Shown: piece by piece, positions 7,988 to 16,018 of the stretch
How the letters are laid out: each line of letters starts with the position of its first letter
Position numbering within the stretch: position 1 is the first letter of the stretch
Assembly (NCBI RefSeq): GCF_900659615.1
Contig: NZ_CAACUY010000038.1
Coordinates: forward strand, 1 to 60,302
Source: Actinomadura fibrosa
GTDB lineage: Bacteria; Actinomycetota; Actinomycetes; Streptosporangiales; Streptosporangiaceae
Direction: 5' to 3'
Length of the DNA stretch: 60,302 nucleotides
The notes under the pieces: model-generated
The model's database searches: none
Told to the model about the DNA's origin: nothing
Seen by the model: only the letters and a program-made list of their open reading frames with translations
Position numbers and translations under genes: made by a program

Positions 7988-8635
7988 ATGACCCTCGACC
8001 TGACGCCCGACGAACTGCTGTCCACCACCCGGGCCGTCCGCAAGCGGCTCGATTTCGACCGGCCCGTCCCGCGCACGCTCATCGAGGAGTGCATCGACCT
8101 GGCCACGCAGGCACCCACCGGACGCAACCGGCAGCGCTGGCACTTCATCGTGGTCACCGAGCCGCGCCTGCGCCGCGAGGTGGGCGGCATCTTCCGCCGC
8201 GCGCTCGCGGCCGCGGAAGGCCAACCACTCAATGACGACGACATCCGCCGCATGAACCATGCTCCGCGCTCCACCCAGGGCGTGTTCGACGGGCTGCGGC
8301 ACCTGACCGACAACATCCACCGCGTCCCGGCGTTCGTGATCCCCGCCATCGAAGGACGCACCGACCACGCCTCGGCGGCCGTCCAGTCGGGCACCTGGGG
8401 GTCGATCCTGCCGGCGACGTGGAGCTTCATGCTCGCCGCCCGCGCCCGCGGCCTCGGCACCACCTGGACCACCGCCCAAGGCCCCCTCGAACCCGAACTC
8501 GCCGCCGTACTGGGCGTCCCCTACAACGAGGTCATGCTCGCCGCGTTCATCCCGCTCGCCTACACGATCGGCACCGACTTCAAGCCCGCGCCCCGCATCC
8601 CACGCGACCAGGTCCTGCACTGGGAGCGCTGGTGA
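7988..8635 (+). CDS. nitroreductase-family flavoprotein
   Basis: The 215-residue FMN-dependent protein has the family's N-terminal 'TTRAVRKRLDF' and 'ATQAPTGRNRQRWHF', and a C-terminal 'GLGTTWTTAQG' plus 'FIPLAYTIG'. Family members reduce nitroaromatics, quinones or enones with NAD(P)H. GAGGAG stands 7 nt before the chosen ATG; an ATG at 7973 overlapping the MFS stop is possible. With the MFS and MarR it forms a detoxification unit whose ligand is unknown. Confidence 0.9.
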   Translation: MTLDLTPDELLSTTRAVRKRLDFDRPVPRTLIEECIDLATQAPTGRNRQRWHFIVVTEPRLRREVGGIFRRALAAAEGQPLNDDDIRRMNHAPRSTQGVFDGLRHLTDNIHRVPAFVIPAIEGRTDHASAAVQSGTWGSILPATWSFMLAARARGLGTTWTTAQGPLEPELAAVLGVPYNEVMLAAFIPLAYTIGTDFKPAPRIPRDQVLHWERW

Positions 8636-9026
8636 ACGCCCGACCCGCCCGACCGAGCACCTGACGCAAGCCGCAGAGGCCCCGGCTAAGACTGCCTGCC
8701 CGCGAACGCCCGGGGTGGACGTCCCCGCCGTTCGCCGACTGGAACCACCGCATGCCCGACGCCCGAGCACAGCGCTCGGGCGTCGGTGCACCCCCACTCC
8801 AACCAGCTACAACGCACCCGGGTGATCGTTTCTGGGCATACTCTGGCCGCCCCCTCGGGAGGCTCGGCCTCACGGGCAAGCTGGCGGGCGCCGGCGCGTC
8901 CTCCCGGCGCTCGGCCGCAGGACCCCGTTTCAGCGTTGGAGCGTTTCGGCCCGCTGGCCCAGCGCCCTGTTCATCGCTCGGAACTGCGGCAGGGCACGGC
9001 TACTCCGGTGAAGCGTTCGCTCTGAG
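8636..9026. other. intergenic stretch between nitroreductase operon and decayed patch
   Basis: Apart from the terminator at 8757-8785 I see no gene here. Open frames in it have no RBS, no promoter and no recognisable protein. It borders the degraded genes at 9027-9289 and may hold decayed sequence. Confidence 0.4.
8757..8785 (+). terminator. perfect 12-bp stem terminator
   Basis: CGACGCCCGAGC (8757-8768) pairs perfectly with GCTCGGGCGTCG (8774-8785) around a 5-nt ACAGC loop, 120 bases after the nitroreductase stop. There is no U-tract, which is common for actinomycete terminators. Confidence 0.75.
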
Positions 9027-9210
9027 TCAGGCAGACGCGCCGGGGCGGATCTGCTCGATGGTGAAGCGATGCTCCCCGTCCGCGATCCATCCTGGGCCGA
9101 GCTTCCCGAGCCACCGCAGTTCCTTGCCCGGGACGTCGGTCAGGACCCGAGGCGTGAAGGTCATGTCGACGCGGTAGCGGGCGAGTCGCAGATCACGGGA
9201 GGGTTGCGTC
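9027..9210 (-). pseudogene. SRPBCC-domain protein, C-terminal fragment
   Basis: In the frame ending with TGA at 9027-9029 the reverse strand reads 'MTFTPRVLTDVPGKELRWLG' then 'DGEHRFTIEQIRPG', the beta-strand/turn pattern of SRPBCC (polyketide cyclase/START-like) proteins. The N-terminal two thirds are missing, and the upstream sequence belongs to a different truncated gene. The upstream boundary is approximate. Confidence 0.6.
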
Positions 9211-9289
9211 GGCTGAGGGTGTCCAGGTGGTCGACGCTGATCAGCGCGCGGGTGAGGCTGTCGCCGAGGCAGGCGATGCGCGTCGTCAT
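9161..9289 (-). pseudogene. SGNH/GDSL hydrolase, N-terminal fragment
   Basis: The ATG at 9289 overlaps the cupin stop (ATGA). The product begins 'MTTRIACLGDSLTRALISVD', the GDSL block with its catalytic serine, and stops after 42 residues where a complete enzyme would have about 200. The missing remainder is replaced by the SRPBCC fragment, so one deletion probably removed the 3' part of this gene and the 5' part of the next. Confidence 0.65.
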
Positions 9290-9765
9290 GGTGCTTCCGG
9301 TCCTAGCACGCCGACGTGTTCGGTCGGCGGGGTGTCGGTGCGAGGACGGTGGTCGGTGCCGAGGCCGGCGGTGATGGCCAGGATGGACGTCGGCCCGGTC
9401 ATGTCGACCGCGTGCCATACCCCGGCCGGGTTGACGGTGGCCTCGCCGGGCCCGAGCAGGACACGGGCGGGCATTCCGTCCAGGTCGCGGGTGACCGTCA
9501 CCGACCCGCTGAGGCAGACGACCAGTTCGTCACCGGCGGGGTGCCTTTCCCAATGGTCGCCGGGGCCGTCGCCGTCGAAGATCATCACCATCCGGCCTTC
9601 GGCGCCGTCCGCCGCGACCGCGGCGCTGTAGGCCTGGAGCACCTCCGGGTCCCAGGCGAAGCCCTCGACGCGTTTCACTGTCGATCCCAGTCCGAGGTGC
9701 ACGGGAGTGGTCCGCAGGTCGACGGCGTTGTGGTCGTTGACGAGTCTCATGTCGACGATCGTCAC
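9286..9765 (-). CDS. cupin-domain protein
   Basis: The 159-residue protein has one cupin barrel: 'GDHWERHPAGDELVVCLSG' gives part of cupin motif 1, and 'GEATVNPAGVWHAVD' gives motif 2 with its histidine. Cupins of this size may be metal-dependent dioxygenases, isomerases or sensors, so the reaction is open. It lies directly downstream of an AraC-type regulator on the same strand and is translationally coupled to a truncated SGNH gene. The GTG at 9765 is used; ATG at 9750 is possible. Confidence 0.8.
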   Translation of the reverse strand: MTIVDMRLVNDHNAVDLRTTPVHLGLGSTVKRVEGFAWDPEVLQAYSAAVAADGAEGRMVMIFDGDGPGDHWERHPAGDELVVCLSGSVTVTRDLDGMPARVLLGPGEATVNPAGVWHAVDMTGPTSILAITAGLGTDHRPRTDTPPTEHVGVLGPEAP

Positions 9766-9822
9766 ACCGCAGCAACCGGGTGGTCTTGAAGAAATGGGAA
9801 CACGAGCCGACGCGACGGGCGG

Positions 9823-10647
9823 CTATCCGGTCCCGAGGAGGACCTCGCCGTGACGCCAGGCCGTCGGCGTTCGGCCCGTGAACTCGTTCCAGTCCCGCAC
9901 GAGGTGGGCCTGGTCGGCGTAGCCGGAGATGGCCGCCACATCGGGCCACGGGAGCCGGTTCCGCGCCGTCGCCAGGTCGTGCGCGTGCTCGAAGCGGAGG
10001 ACGCGGGCGAAGACCTTCGGCGCCAGGCCCAGCTCGTCACGGAACCGTCCGGTGAGGTGCCGGCGGCTCCAGCCCAAATCCGCGGCGACTGCGCCGACCT
10101 GGACGCAGCCCCGTGCGGCGACGAGGCGGCGCCAGGCCTCGGCCACCTCGGGGCGCATCCGGCGCACATGGTCGCTGCCGGCGCCACGCCCGACAGCCCG
10201 CAGGAGCAGCTCGTCCAGTACGGTGAACCGCGCCGCCCATGTCGATGCCGCTCGGAGCCGGTCGGCCAGTTCGACGCCGAGTGCTCCGAGAAGCTCGTCC
10301 AGGGGGACCAGCCGGTGGGCGAGCGCGGCGGCGGGCATGCCGTAGATGGCCCGAGCCCCGAGCGGTGTCAGCGCCACCTTCACACCTTGCTGGCGTCCGT
10401 CGTGGTGGATCGCGACGGACCGGCCCATCAGACCGCTGGCCACACTGCCGAATCGGGTGACCGGTGACCCGTCGCCGACGCCCGCCGCCACCTCCAGGGG
10501 GTCTGACAGGCTGATCACCGCGGTGAGAGCGCGGCTCGGCGGGCCGCAGTGCACCCCCGCCGCGAGCCCGCGGAGGTCGAAACCGACATACGAGTCGACG
10601 TACCGCCGCAGGGCGGGCGCCGAACGTGCACCGATCCCGGTGGCCAT
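9823..10647 (-). CDS. AraC-family transcriptional regulator
   Basis: The protein has 274 residues. A ~180-residue N-terminal effector part is followed by two HTH units: 'VGAVAADLGWSRRHLTGRF' and 'ISGYADQAHLVRDWNEFTG'. I chose the ATG at 10647 because GGAGGAAGG lies 4 nt upstream; the open frame extends further upstream into a transposase remnant. It may activate the cupin gene 57 bp downstream. The ligand is unknown. Confidence 0.88.
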   Translation of the reverse strand: MATGIGARSAPALRRYVDSYVGFDLRGLAAGVHCGPPSRALTAVISLSDPLEVAAGVGDGSPVTRFGSVASGLMGRSVAIHHDGRQQGVKVALTPLGARAIYGMPAAALAHRLVPLDELLGALGVELADRLRAASTWAARFTVLDELLLRAVGRGAGSDHVRRMRPEVAEAWRRLVAARGCVQVGAVAADLGWSRRHLTGRFRDELGLAPKVFARVLRFEHAHDLATARNRLPWPDVAAISGYADQAHLVRDWNEFTGRTPTAWRHGEVLLGTG

Positions 10648-10660
10648 GCGACCTTCCTCC

Positions 10661-10889
10661 CTACTCGGAGTACGAGCCGGCGAGCCCGGCAAGATCATCA
10701 ACCGGACCGCCGTGACGCTCGCCGGTGCGGCCAGCCCGGTCCGCGTCCACCGCGCACGGCAGGTCCTCGGCCAGCCGCAGCGCGCCACGCAGATGAGCCG
10801 GCGCGGACCCGCGAACCTGGTCCAGCCTCGGGAGGTACCCCCAGTACGAACCGCGGGTACGCGGCGCGGTCGATCGACGTCACTGACAC
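10661..10889 (-). pseudogene. Tn3-family transposase N-terminal (DUF4158-like) remnant
   Basis: The reverse strand encodes 'MSVTSIDRAAYPRF' and, in a second frame, 'PRLDQVRGSAPAHLRGALRL' followed by 'AVDADRAGRTGERHGGPVDD' before a TAG at 10661. This order, IDRxAYPRF then LD-V...H-RGAL then DADRxxxRH, matches the start of Tn3-type TnpA, with the piece between deleted and a frameshift. No terminal inverted repeats are visible. The call rests on recalled family patterns. Confidence 0.45.
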
Positions 10890-11023
10890 CCCGAAGAAAC
10901 GCGACGCGACAAGGACCCGAGCAGCCTAACCACCGTGGACCAGCTGCCCGACAGTGCCCTCGGCCCGCAGTTCCGCGGCCTCGCGGCCCCTTTGCGGCGC
11001 ATTCGGGCCGCCGGGTCGTGCTG

Positions 11024-11091
11024 CCGCCGGGATCTCCAGTTGCCGGGATCTCCAGTTGCCGGGATCTCCAGTTGCGGGGGTCTCCGGTTGC
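11024..11091. repeat. 16-nt tandem direct repeat
   Basis: The unit TTGCCGGGATCTCCAG is perfect at 11040-11055 and 11056-11071. It is nearly perfect at 11024-11039, diverged at 11072-11087 and begins again at 11088. It lies just downstream of the methyltransferase gene, between the 3' ends of neighbouring features, and is not coding. Confidence 0.85.
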
Positions 11092-11129
11092 GGGGTGTTC
11101 GGGGGTCGGCGTGCGGGGGGTTGGGCCGG

Positions 11130-11930
11130 TCAGGCGGGTTCGGGTTGGGCTGGGCGGCAGTGCAGGCAGGGGCGGTAGCCGGCGGCCCGGGCGGCGGCGA
11201 GGTTGCGGAACGGGCGGCGGTGCGGGGGCGTGATCCGGCGGGCGTCGCCGCAGGTGGGGTAGCAGACGATGCCGGTGGTGTCGCTGCCGACGAGCTGCAT
11301 GCCGCGGCCGGCGAGGGCGGCGACCTCGTCGAGGTCGACGTTCTCGGCGCGCAGGAGCCGTTCCTTGGCGTCGCCGCCGAAGACGTAGTCGCCGACGGCG
11401 CCGTCGGAGCGGGTGACGCGGTGGCAGGGGATGAGCAGCGGGACGGGGTTGCGGCCGAGCGCGGAGCCGACGGCGCGGACGGCCTTGGGGCGTCCGGCCT
11501 GGCGGGCGACCCAGGCGTAGGGGCGGGTCTGGCCGCGCGGGATGGTGGCGGCGGCGCGCAGGACGGCGGCCTCGAACTCGCTGAGGCCGCGCAGGTCCAG
11601 GCGCAGGCGGCCGAGGCGTCCGGTGCGCAGCGCGGGGACCAGCCCGGAGGGCGGACGGTCGGCGGGCAGCAGCGGCCGGGCGAACCGCGCGCGGAACGCG
11701 GTGGTGAAGGCCTGCTCGTCCATGCCGGCGCGCAGGTAGGCGATGCCGTGGTCGGTGAAGGCGACCTGGAGGTCGTCCAGGGGGCCGGGGACGTGGACGC
11801 GGCGGGCGGCGATGCGGTCGAGCAGCCCGGCGGGCGCGTCGGCGGCCAGTCCGGCGAGCCCGGCGGTCAGCGGGTCACCGGATCCGAGGCCGGGGCCGCT
11901 GGTGTCCGGGACGGGATCGGTGCGGGTCAT
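11130..11930 (-). CDS. O6-alkylguanine-DNA alkyltransferase with C-terminal Ada zinc-finger domain
   Basis: This 266-residue protein has an MGMT/Ogt domain with the active-site 'IPCHRV' (Cys169) and a C-terminal Ada-type metal site: C223-X3-C227 ('CYPTC') and C255-X2-C258 ('CLHC'). In E. coli Ada the zinc domain is N-terminal and followed by an AraC-type HTH; here the order is reversed and no HTH is present. It should repair O6-alkylguanine, and the zinc domain may accept methyl groups from phosphotriesters. Its ATG overlaps the stop of the ECF sigma gene (ATGA). Confidence 0.88.
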   Translation of the reverse strand: MTRTDPVPDTSGPGLGSGDPLTAGLAGLAADAPAGLLDRIAARRVHVPGPLDDLQVAFTDHGIAYLRAGMDEQAFTTAFRARFARPLLPADRPPSGLVPALRTGRLGRLRLDLRGLSEFEAAVLRAAATIPRGQTRPYAWVARQAGRPKAVRAVGSALGRNPVPLLIPCHRVTRSDGAVGDYVFGGDAKERLLRAENVDLDEVAALAGRGMQLVGSDTTGIVCYPTCGDARRITPPHRRPFRNLAAARAAGYRPCLHCRPAQPEPA

Positions 11931-12652
11931 GGGGTGCCCCCTTGCGTGTGGTGGAGCGTGCGGAGCCGGGCGAGGCCGCGGGAGATGTGCGATTTGACCG
12001 TGCCCTCGGGCAGGTCGAGCACGATGGCGATCTCGGCGACCGGCAGGTCGGTGACGTGGCGCAGGACGACGGCGGCGCGCTGGGCGGCGGGCAGCCCGGC
12101 GAGCAGGCCGGCGAGCTCGCGTCCGGTCTCGTGGCGGGCGGCGGTGTCCTCGACGGGTTCGGCCGGGTCGGGCGGGTCGGGGGCGTCCTCGAGCGGGCCC
12201 GGTGGGGGGCGGCGGGCGGCGGTCCGCAGGCTGTTGCGCCACAGGTTCATCAGGATCGTCAGGAGCCAGGCGCGGGGGCGGAGCCCCGCGATGCGGTCGG
12301 GCCCGTATCCGCACAGGGCGCGGTAGGCGCGCAGAAACGCCTCGGCGGCGAGGTCCTCGGCCTCGGCCCAACGGCCGGACAGCCGCAGCGCGGTGGAGAA
12401 CACCGCGCCGCGGTAGGTGTCGTACAGGACGGCAAAGCCGGTGTCGAGGTCGCCGGTGAGGGCGGTGACGACCTCGTCGCGTGCGGTGTCGTCCGCCTCG
12501 CCCGGTGCGCCTCCGGCGCCGCCCGACGCGTCGCCGGCCTGGCCGCTGCCGCGCAGGGCGTGGGGCCCCGGCAGGTCGGCGGCGTCGGAGCCGGTGCCGG
12601 TACCGGTGCCGGGGGCGGCCGTGTGGGGGAGAGCTTCGTCCGTAACCGTCAC
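11927..12652 (-). CDS. ECF-type RNA polymerase sigma factor
   Basis: The 241-residue protein has sigma region 2 ('FAVLYDTYRGAVFSTALRLS', 'AEDLAAEAFLRAYRAL') and region 4 ('GLPAAQRAAVVLRHV', 'IAIVLDLPEGTVKSHISRG'). A ~65-residue Gly/Ala/Thr-rich head precedes region 2. No anti-sigma gene is adjacent; the only partner is the downstream alkyltransferase/Ada gene with a 4-nt overlap, which suggests control of alkylation-damage genes. The start is a GTG without a clear RBS. Confidence 0.87.
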   Translation of the reverse strand: MTVTDEALPHTAAPGTGTGTGSDAADLPGPHALRGSGQAGDASGGAGGAPGEADDTARDEVVTALTGDLDTGFAVLYDTYRGAVFSTALRLSGRWAEAEDLAAEAFLRAYRALCGYGPDRIAGLRPRAWLLTILMNLWRNSLRTAARRPPPGPLEDAPDPPDPAEPVEDTAARHETGRELAGLLAGLPAAQRAAVVLRHVTDLPVAEIAIVLDLPEGTVKSHISRGLARLRTLHHTQGGTP

Positions 12653-12961
12653 ATCCGTTCAACACCGGGGCCGTCCGTCCGGTTGCACTCGCCTGGTCGG
12701 CCTGCCCAGGCAGTTCGCGTGGGCGGCCGTCGGCCCGGGCGGGTGGAGCGCGTCACGCCGCGTTCTCGGGCGTGGACGGCGGGCCGGGCGCGCTCGCGTG
12801 CCTCCGGCGTGGTCAGGATACGGCCGGTGCGGGTCGTGACGGTGGCAGGGCCGAGTGTGGGGCCGTCCGGCGATCTCGGAACGGTCGGCGGGCGTCCAAT
12901 AGGTCCCGGTTCTTGACTTTCGGCAGTAACGCCGCTGATCACCGGCTTGTACGGTGGGCGG
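12653..12961. promoter_or_regulatory. divergent intergenic region, sigma factor / histidine kinase
   Basis: There is no convincing gene. On the kinase side TACGGT (12950-12955) is 6 nt before the GTG start. GACTTTCGGCAGTA (12915-12928) lies 34 nt upstream of the start and recurs exactly at 20728-20741 upstream of the DedA gene. Its core ACTnnCGnnAGT is a weak dyad, so it may be a response-regulator site. Confidence 0.45.
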
Positions 12962-15043
12962 GTGGACGAGCGGGCGCGGACGGTCAGCGGGGGCGCGCAG
13001 CAGGAGGCGGGGCCGGGATCGCGTCCGGCGGCGTTCCGGGCTGCGGTGCGGCGGGGGCTGCCGGAGGGACTGCGGTCGGCGGGACGGGACGGGGCCTGGC
13101 GGGCGCTGCCGGGGGCGGTGCAGCAGGCGGCGCGGGCGGCGGTGCGGCGTCCGAGCCGGTCGGCGCTGGTGAAGGACATGCTGCTGTTCGCCGTGCTGGC
13201 GTTCCCGGTGGCGGTCGGGTTGCTGACGCCGTTGGAGGCGGGGCCGGCGCTGTGGGCGGAGGTCCTGGGGCTCATGGCGCTGGCGGGTGCGATCGCGGTG
13301 AGCCGGGCGTGGCCGCTGGCGGCGCTGGTGACGGTGGTCGCGCTGATCCTGGTCCACGGGAACTTCGCGTTCGGGCTGCCGGTCCTGTCGTATCTGGCGG
13401 GGTTGCGGATGTCGCGGGCGCGGCCGGTGCTGTGGGGGTTCACCGGGGTGTTCGCGCTCGGGGTGACGCTGAACCTCGTCCGCGACGTCGCGGTGACGAC
13501 GTGGTTTCCGCTGACGATCTGGCTGGTGCTGCTGGGCGTCCTGCCGTGGCTGGCGGGCCGGTACTGGCAGCAGTACCAGGAGCTGCTGCGCGCCGGGTGG
13601 GACCGCGCGGACCGGCTGGAGCGCGAGCAGCGGATCATCGCCGAGCGGGAGCGGCTGCGGGAGCGGGCCCGGATCGCGCGTGACATGCACGACTCGCTCG
13701 GCCACGAGCTGGCTCTGATCGCGGTGCGCGCGGGCGCGTTGCAGGTCGCGGCGGGCCTGGACGAGCGGCATCGTGCGGCGGCGGCGGAGCTGCGCGCCGG
13801 TGCGGCGGACGCCACCGAGCGCCTGCGGGAGATCATCGGGGTGCTGCGGGAGGAGCCCGGCCCCGCGTCCGACCCGGACGGCACCGTCGCGGGCGGCGCG
13901 CCGGGTGCGCCGGGTGAGGCGGCGGCGCGGATCCGGCCCGCGGGGGAGAGCGTCCCTGAGCTGGTGGAGCGTGCGCGGGCGTCCGGGGTGCCCGTCCGGT
14001 TGGCGGGCGAGGACGGGGCGGCGCGGGGATCGCTGCCGGACATGCCGCCCATGGTGGGACTGGCCGTGCATCGGGTCGTGCAGGAGGGCATCACGAACGC
14101 CGCCAAGCACGCGCCGGGCGCCGCGGTGACCGTGGACGTCCTCACGAGGGTCCCGGTGGAGGCGGGTGTCGCGGCCGCCGCGACCGCGAGCCGGGTTGAG
14201 GTGATGGATCCGGCGGACGCGGCCGGGTCCGGGGTGGCCGGGTCCGGGGCGGCTGGTGCCGGAGGCATCCTGGAGGCGGACCGTCCCGGGTCCGGCGGGG
14301 TGGTCGTCGTGCGGGTCGTCAACGGGCCACCGCCCGGCGGGCCGCCGCTGCTGCCACCGGGCGGCGGGCTCGGGTTGACGGGGCTGGCCGAACGGGTCCG
14401 CCTGGCCGGAGGGACGCTGCGCGCGGGCCCGGACCCGGCCGGGGGGTTCGAGGTCGTCGCGGAGCTGCCCGTGGACGGGCCACCGAGCGGGCCGCTCGCC
14501 GCGTCGTCGGGTAAACAGGGGTCGGCGTCGGCGACGGCGCTGATGACGGCCCTGGGCCTGGTGTCGACCGGCCCGAACCCCGGCCACCCGGGCAGGGGAG
14601 CGGTGCCGGGGGCGATCGGCGGGTCCGGGGAGTGGCTGTCGGAGTCGGCGCGGCATCTGGCGCGGGAGCGGCGGCAGGTGCGGCGGGGGCTGATCACGGC
14701 GATCGCCGTCCCGGCCGGGTTGATCGCGGCGCTGGGGGCGGTGATGGCGGGTTACTACGTGTACGTCGCGGTCAATTCGGTGCTGCCCGCCTCGGACTAC
14801 GCGGCGCTGCGGGTCGGGGACGGGCGGGCGCGGGTGGAGCGGGTGCTGCCGCCGATGGAGACGGCCGACGCGGGCGCGGTCCGGTTCCGGGTGCCCGAGC
14901 CGGCGGGTGCCGACTGCCGCTACTACCGTCCGGACGCGAACCTGCTGGGCGTCGCCCGGGTCTACCGGCTGTGCTTCACGGGCGACCGCCTGTCGGCCAA
15001 GGACGTGTTCGGTACACAGACGACCGGGAGGGACGCCGAGTGA
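12962..15043 (+). CDS. NarL-type sensor histidine kinase with extra C-terminal membrane domain
   Basis: The kinase has 693 residues. Residues ~75-205 contain about five membrane helices. The HisKA_3 box 'ARIARDMHDSLGHELALIAV' has the phosphorylated H243, and the HATPase follows ('VVQEGITNAAKHA', 'GLGLTGLAERVRLAGG') with a low-complexity insert near 400-430. Unusually, after the ATPase domain comes another membrane helix (~576-605) and an 88-residue domain with two cysteines predicted outside the cell. The GTG start is leaderless. It overlaps the next gene by GTGA. Confidence 0.88.
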   Translation: MDERARTVSGGAQQEAGPGSRPAAFRAAVRRGLPEGLRSAGRDGAWRALPGAVQQAARAAVRRPSRSALVKDMLLFAVLAFPVAVGLLTPLEAGPALWAEVLGLMALAGAIAVSRAWPLAALVTVVALILVHGNFAFGLPVLSYLAGLRMSRARPVLWGFTGVFALGVTLNLVRDVAVTTWFPLTIWLVLLGVLPWLAGRYWQQYQELLRAGWDRADRLEREQRIIAERERLRERARIARDMHDSLGHELALIAVRAGALQVAAGLDERHRAAAAELRAGAADATERLREIIGVLREEPGPASDPDGTVAGGAPGAPGEAAARIRPAGESVPELVERARASGVPVRLAGEDGAARGSLPDMPPMVGLAVHRVVQEGITNAAKHAPGAAVTVDVLTRVPVEAGVAAAATASRVEVMDPADAAGSGVAGSGAAGAGGILEADRPGSGGVVVVRVVNGPPPGGPPLLPPGGGLGLTGLAERVRLAGGTLRAGPDPAGGFEVVAELPVDGPPSGPLAASSGKQGSASATALMTALGLVSTGPNPGHPGRGAVPGAIGGSGEWLSESARHLARERRQVRRGLITAIAVPAGLIAALGAVMAGYYVYVAVNSVLPASDYAALRVGDGRARVERVLPPMETADAGAVRFRVPEPAGADCRYYRPDANLLGVARVYRLCFTGDRLSAKDVFGTQTTGRDAE

Positions 15044-15702
15044 TCCGGGTTCTGCTCGCCGACGACGAGGCGATGATCCGCGCGGGGGTCCGCGCGATCC
15101 TGTCGGCCGATGCGGGGATCGAGGTGGTCGCGGAGGCCGGGGACGGGCGGGAGGCGGTGGAGCTGGCGCTCGCGCACCGTCCCGACGTGGTGCTGCTGGA
15201 CATCCGCATGCCGCGGCTGGACGGGCTGGCGGCGGCCGCGGAGCTGGGCCGCGCCGCGCCGGGCACGGGCGTAGTCATGCTGACCACGTTCGGTGAGGAC
15301 GAGTACATCGCGCGGGCGCTGTCGGACGGGGCGAGCGGGTTCCTGCTGAAGTCGGGCGATCCGCGGGAGCTGATCGCCGGGGTCCGGGCCGTCGCCGAGG
15401 GCGCCGCCTACCTGTCGCCGAAGGTCGCCCACCGGGTGATCACGGAGCTGAGCGGGGGCCGGATGTCGGACGGGGCCCGGGCGCGGGCGCGGACGGCGGG
15501 CCTGACGCCGCGGGAGCGGCAGGTGCTGGCGCTGCTGGGCGCGGGACTGTCCAACGCGGAGATCGCGGGGCGGCTGCACGTGGTGGAGGGGACGGTCAAG
15601 GCGTATGTCAGCGCGATCCTGACGCGGCTGGAGGTCCGCAACCGGGTGCAGGCCGCGGTGATCGCCTACGAGGCGGGGCTGGTGGACGGAGGCCTGGCCT
15701 GA
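15040..15702 (+). CDS. NarL/FixJ-family response regulator
   Basis: The 220-residue protein has a receiver domain (phosphoacceptor D54 in 'VVLLDIRMP', 'SGFLLKSGD' for the conserved Lys) and a LuxR-type HTH ('LTPRERQVLALLGAGLSNAE', 'VEGTVKAYVSAIL'). It is the partner of the kinase upstream, with which its GTG start overlaps by 4 nt. Confidence 0.94.
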   Translation: MIRVLLADDEAMIRAGVRAILSADAGIEVVAEAGDGREAVELALAHRPDVVLLDIRMPRLDGLAAAAELGRAAPGTGVVMLTTFGEDEYIARALSDGASGFLLKSGDPRELIAGVRAVAEGAAYLSPKVAHRVITELSGGRMSDGARARARTAGLTPRERQVLALLGAGLSNAEIAGRLHVVEGTVKAYVSAILTRLEVRNRVQAAVIAYEAGLVDGGLA

Positions 15703-16018
15703 GCCGCTCCCGCCCAACCTGAGCCGCTCCCCCCTGGCCTTCCTGAGCTGCTTCCTCTGGCCCTCCTGTGCCGGGGAGCGGGGTGTATCGCGGGCGTATC
15801 GGATTCCGCATACGTCACGGCAACGGGCCTGCGTCTTCCGTGGAGGTATGGATCACAGCGCAGTTTCGTCCGTTTCGTCCTGTCGTGTGCGTCCGGGCGC
15901 GCCCTTCGGTCCGGCGATTCGCGGTGGGCCGCTCGCCGGTCTGACGGCCGCGCCGCGCTCTGCCCGGCTCTCACCGGCCGGAATCGCCGTGCACGGCCTG
16001 ATCGTCGGGCGGTGAGCT
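15703..16018. other. spacer before VanY gene, with a doubtful 55-codon ORF
   Basis: The stretch holds no firm gene. An ATG at 15848 opens 55 codons to 16015, but GGAGG is only 1 nt from it and the product ('MDHSAVSSVSSCRVRPG...') is unlike anything I know. The region probably contains the VanY promoter. Confidence 0.3.

Noticed and set aside
11024..11091. Possible CRISPR array
   Set aside because: The 16-nt units are directly adjacent with no spacers and no cas genes are present.
15848..16015. 55-codon ORF between response regulator and VanY
   Set aside because: GGAGG is too close to the ATG, no family is recognisable and the composition is that of spacer DNA; mentioned only as part of the spacer.
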